NCBI RefSeq assembly: GCF_001546115.1
Contig: NZ_KQ955208.1
Location: 62,001-126,000 of the forward strand
Length of the DNA: 64,000 bases
DNA from: Paracoccus aminovorans
GTDB lineage: Bacteria > Pseudomonadota > Alphaproteobacteria > Rhodobacterales > Rhodobacteraceae
Direction of reading: 5' to 3'
The notes under the pieces are model-generated. The model was not told where the DNA came from and made no database searches. It was given only the letters and a program-made list of their open reading frames with translations. Shown here one piece after another: positions 61,171 through 64,000 of the stretch. How positions within the stretch are numbered: position 1 is the first letter of the stretch; each line of letters opens with the position of its first letter. Made by a program: the position numbers and the translations under genes.

Positions 61171-62076
61171 ATGAGCGACTTCCCCGAGGAAGGCGACGAA
61201 CACGTTGCGGTCGATACCGCTGGCGACGACTTTGACGAGGATCGTGAATACGACACCCTTGGCGAAGCCGCGCAGGCGCTCGGTGACGACGATGAGGGCG
61301 AGGAACAGCCGGAAGCGGAAGGCGAAGAGCCGGAAGCCGAGGATGGGCCAGCCGATGAGGTGAAGATCACGCTGTCCGATGGCACGGAGATTTCGCTTGG
61401 CGAGATCGAGAAGGGCTATCTGCGGCAGGACGACTACACCCGCAAGACCATGGAGGTTGCGCAGGAACGCGAGCGTGTCACGGCATACGATGCCACGCTG
61501 CGCGAACGCGCTGCACTCATCGAAACCGCGCAGCAGAAGCTTACTGCGCTTGTCCAAGGGCTGATCCCCCCGGAGCCGCCTGCCCATCTCGCCAACACCA
61601 ACCCTGCGCAATACGTGCAGGCGCAGGCGATGCGGCAGCAGGCTATGGCGGAGCTGAAAGGCTGGCTCGATGCCGGCGACGAGACGGCGCAGGCCGTTGG
61701 CGCGCTGACGGAAGCCCAGACCGCACAGGCCCGCTCGGCGGAAAACGACATGCTCATCAAGGCTCGCCCGGCGTTGAAAGACCCGGCCGCGCTGGCGAAG
61801 TTCGACGGCGAGGTTGCAGCCGCAGCCAAGCAGTTCGGCTTTCCGGATGACATGATCGCCGCCACGCATGACCACCGCGTCAGGCAGATGGCGTATTACG
61901 CGGCTATCGGGCTGCGGGCAGAGGCGAACCGCAAGGCGGCCTCGCGCCGCGTCGAGGCGCCGAAGCAGGGGAAGCCGACGCCAGTCACGACGGCACCGGA
62001 CAAGAACAGGCAGGCCATGCGGCGTTTGTCGCAAACCGGGTCCATCAAAGACGCTCTGAAAATCGACTTTGACTGA
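61171..62076 (+). CDS. Scaffolding-like protein, 301 residues
   Basis: Very acidic N terminus (SDFPEEGDEHVAVD, DDDEGEEQPEAEGEEPEAED) followed by a helical body with KGYLRQDDYTRKTMEVAQERERV and a basic C terminus ending SIKDALKIDFD. This composition and position between portal and capsid are typical of scaffolding proteins that shape the procapsid. GAGGTG lies upstream of ATG 61171. Confidence 0.82.
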   Translation: MSDFPEEGDEHVAVDTAGDDFDEDREYDTLGEAAQALGDDDEGEEQPEAEGEEPEAEDGPADEVKITLSDGTEISLGEIEKGYLRQDDYTRKTMEVAQERERVTAYDATLRERAALIETAQQKLTALVQGLIPPEPPAHLANTNPAQYVQAQAMRQQAMAELKGWLDAGDETAQAVGALTEAQTAQARSAENDMLIKARPALKDPAALAKFDGEVAAAAKQFGFPDDMIAATHDHRVRQMAYYAAIGLRAEANRKAASRRVEAPKQGKPTPVTTAPDKNRQAMRRLSQTGSIKDALKIDFD

Positions 62077-62100
62077 CCGCCAGTCACAGAGGAAATAGCT

Positions 62101-63093
62101 ATGGCTATTGTGGCGAATACGTTCCAGTCCACTGGATCGAAAACGAACCGGGAAGAACTGTCCGACGTCGTGGACATGATCACCCCGGAAGATACCCCCA
62201 TCTACAGCATGATCGGCAAGGGGACGGCGAAATCCACGCACCCCGAATGGTCGATTGACGAGCTTCGCGCCCCTGGTGCGAACGTGCAGGTCGAGGGTGA
62301 CGAATACATCTTCAACGCCATCGTCGCGCCCAAGCGTGTGGGCAACTACACGCAGATCTTCCGCGACAGCTTCGTGCTTTCCAACACCCAGGAAGCCGTT
62401 GACGACGCGGGCCAGGCGCTGAAAGTCAAGCACCAGAAGGTCAAGGTGGGCAAGGCGATCCGCAAGGACGTGGAATTCTCCATCGTCTCGAACGTGGGTT
62501 CGGTGGGCGGCGCGACCCGCGTCTCGGCCGGCCTGCCGGCGTGGATCACCACCAACGCCAGCCGTGGCGCCACTGGTGCGAACGGCGGCTTCCAAGTCGG
62601 CACCGGGCTTGTCACCCCGGCGACCAATGGCACCCAGCGCGCGTTTACCAAGACGCTGCTGGACAACGCCCTCCAAGCCGCCTACTCGGCCGGCGCCGAC
62701 GTGACGGACCTTGTCGTGGCGCCCTACGTCAAGTCGGTTTTCGTGACCTTCATGTCGGACGCCAACGTGGCCCCGTTCCGCTATGCCGCGTCCAGCGGCA
62801 GCAAGAATACCATCGTCGCGACGGCGGATATCTACGAAGGCCCCTATGGCAAGGTCGCCATCACCATGGATCGTGTCATGGCGGCTTCGGTGGCGACGGC
62901 GCGCAACGCCTTCCTGATCGACCGCGACAAGCTGGAATGGCTGTGGCTGCGGAAGATCGCCGAAGACAAGGACCTGGCAAAGACCGGCGATGCGCAGAAG
63001 CGCGTCATCATCGGTGAGGGCTGCCTCAAGGTGACCAACGAGGCCGGCCTTGGCGTCATTGCCGATCTGTTCGGGACCACGCCGAGCACCTGA
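62101..63093 (+). CDS. Major capsid protein (SU10/DUF5309 type), 330 residues
   Basis: Begins AIVANTFQSTGSKTNREELS, followed by the family's DTPIYSMIGKGTAKSTHPEW and NYTQIFRDSFVLSNTQEAV regions, and LIDRDKLEWLWLRKI near the end. Matches DUF5309/SU10-like major capsid proteins with the HK97 fold. GAGGAAAT lies before ATG 62101. Confidence 0.9.
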   Translation: MAIVANTFQSTGSKTNREELSDVVDMITPEDTPIYSMIGKGTAKSTHPEWSIDELRAPGANVQVEGDEYIFNAIVAPKRVGNYTQIFRDSFVLSNTQEAVDDAGQALKVKHQKVKVGKAIRKDVEFSIVSNVGSVGGATRVSAGLPAWITTNASRGATGANGGFQVGTGLVTPATNGTQRAFTKTLLDNALQAAYSAGADVTDLVVAPYVKSVFVTFMSDANVAPFRYAASSGSKNTIVATADIYEGPYGKVAITMDRVMAASVATARNAFLIDRDKLEWLWLRKIAEDKDLAKTGDAQKRVIIGEGCLKVTNEAGLGVIADLFGTTPST

Positions 63094-63140
63094 TAATCGG
63101 GGGCGCGATCATGCGCCCTCTCATCGCATGGGAGGCCGAT

Positions 63141-63611
63141 ATGGCATCGAATGACAAAGACGCGGCCAAGGCCGTGGACGCTGTGACGACCCCGGACAAG
63201 CCGGCGGCCGCCGCACCCAAGAACGAGGAAGTCGTCGCGGATATCGGGCATCTGCGCGTCAAGACGGCCGCTGAAAAGCGCGTCGAGGCCGAGACCGGCA
63301 ACAAAGAGGACCATTGGCTGCGGCCGGCGAAGGAAGCGCACGCCGACGCGGCCAAGGTCAGCATCGTTGCGCCGCTCGGGGCCGAGAGCGAAACCTCGGA
63401 TCTGGCCGACGACGAGCTGACGCGCATTCGCCTGCTGTTCGACTGGCACGACGGCCAAGGCGTGTTCCACGAGCGCGGCAAGCAGATGGACATGATCCGC
63501 AACGAGGCGGCCAAGCTGCTGGCGCAGGGGATGGCGGAGCGGGTCAACCCGCCTCCGGTCGATCCGGTCGAAAAGGCGATGGCCGAGGCCAAGCTGAACG
63601 CGCTGAAATGA
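63141..63611 (+). CDS. Phage structural-region hypothetical protein, 156 residues
   Basis: GGGAGG precedes ATG 63141. An Ala/Lys-rich N terminus (ASNDKDAAKAVDAVTTPDK) is followed by a region with LRPAKEAHADAAKV and a C-terminal helix (RNEAAKLLAQGMAERV). Downstream of the capsid gene, so probably a head-completion or decoration-type protein; not recognised. Confidence 0.65.
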   Translation: MASNDKDAAKAVDAVTTPDKPAAAAPKNEEVVADIGHLRVKTAAEKRVEAETGNKEDHWLRPAKEAHADAAKVSIVAPLGAESETSDLADDELTRIRLLFDWHDGQGVFHERGKQMDMIRNEAAKLLAQGMAERVNPPPVDPVEKAMAEAKLNALK

Positions 63612-63661
63612 CCATGGGCGGGCCGGGAGACTGGCCCGCTTCATCATAGAGAGGATGAGCA

Positions 63662-63829
63662 ATGGCTGAACCGAAAGAAGCGACCACGCCCGTGCGGCTG
63701 CTGGTGGATTACTGGGCCGAAGAGGACGTGCGGACCCCGGCCGGCGAGGTCATCGACGTGCCGATGAGCGTTGCCATGGACCTGCTGTCCGAAGGCAAGG
63801 CCCAGCGTGCGGACAAGTTCGGCAAATGA
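63662..63829 (+). CDS. Small phage structural-region protein, 55 residues
   Basis: Begins AEPKEATTPVRLLVDYWAEE and ends KAQRADKFGK. GAGAGGATG-like site upstream. Such short proteins behind the capsid gene are common in podoviral head modules. Its stop overlaps the next start (ATGA). Confidence 0.65.
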   Translation: MAEPKEATTPVRLLVDYWAEEDVRTPAGEVIDVPMSVAMDLLSEGKAQRADKFGK

Positions 63830-64000
63830 CCATCCGCGATAGCGACGGGTTCGAGCTGGTGGAGCACGACCCGTATACCGGGCGGTCCGTCTGGTCGTAT
63901 TTCGACGGTGAAAAAACCGTCTACCGCATCGATCAGCCCGTTGACGATGTGATCCGCTCCAACGCCGAGGAGCGCGCCCACGCCGGCACGAAATGGCGCG
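63826..64000 (+). CDS. Phage structural-region protein, 5' part (truncated by window end)
   Basis: ATG 63826, open to the last base. Begins TIRDSDGFELVEHDPYTGRS and continues WSYFDGEKTVYRIDQPVDDV. Only 58 residues are visible; function unknown. The gene continues past the window. Confidence 0.7.
   Translation, partial: MTIRDSDGFELVEHDPYTGRSVWSYFDGEKTVYRIDQPVDDVIRSNAEERAHAGTKWR

Noticed and set aside
1..64000. CRISPR arrays and rRNA genes
   Set aside because: No regularly spaced short repeats with unique spacers and no rRNA-like sequence were seen on either strand.

Overview
The window reads as chromosome of a high-GC alphaproteobacterium of the Rhodobacteraceae, most likely Paracoccus or a close relative. 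The basis is the poly-hydroxybutyrate pair phaA-phaB, the argH / small lipoprotein / lysA / DUF4175 (TIGR02302-type) order, the zinc-ribbon gene divergent from ftsEX-plsC, and the tsaD-gpsA-yciI-EVE operon facing hemD-Mic60-hemY. The genus is inferred from gene content and order; no rRNA gene is present to confirm it.

Positions 1-14306 and 17303-39258 are ordinary housekeeping chromosome: PHB synthesis, an EAL phosphodiesterase, DNA repair (tag), arginine and lysine synthesis, cell division (ftsEX), phospholipid synthesis (plsC, gpsA), ABC exporters, cobinamide salvage (cbiZ), translation factors (rimO, ettA, tsaD), a sulfotransferase, an acyl-CoA synthetase, a BON-LysM protein, and the heme-linked hemD-Mic60-hemY cluster. 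Many neighbours are translationally coupled by 4-base overlaps.

Positions 14455-17100 form a small accessory island. Two 851-bp IS5-family elements in the same orientation, each flanked by a TA duplication, sit inside one minus-strand gene. Removing both elements and one TA copy each restores an uninterrupted 222-codon frame. The restored protein has a His-Gly / Ala-Cys arrangement typical of CHAT (caspase-like) proteases. A tightly coupled upstream ORF, apparently frameshifted, may have encoded its partner.

From an intact tRNA-Thr(CGT) at 39310 to the window end is the left part of a prophage; its right end lies outside. Layout: tyrosine integrase; a minus-strand early operon of about 19 small coupled genes including an excisionase-like gene, HNH endonuclease, SSB and ERF recombinase; a control region with a CI-like repressor, a Cro-like gene and near-identical promoter/operator modules in front of both the leftward and rightward operons; a DUF3800 cargo gene; a plus-strand replication block (RusA, two ParB-like proteins, DUF1376, a DnaA domain-IV-like protein, DUF3310, a mini C5 methylase); and then small terminase, large terminase, P22-like portal, scaffold and SU10/DUF5309-type capsid genes. 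This suggests a podovirus-like temperate phage.

The items most worth a second look are the doubly interrupted CHAT-like gene with its putative partner, the duplicated 17-bp operator embedded in matching promoters (with a possibly leaderless Cro-type transcript), and a perfect palindrome inside a prophage ParB-like gene.
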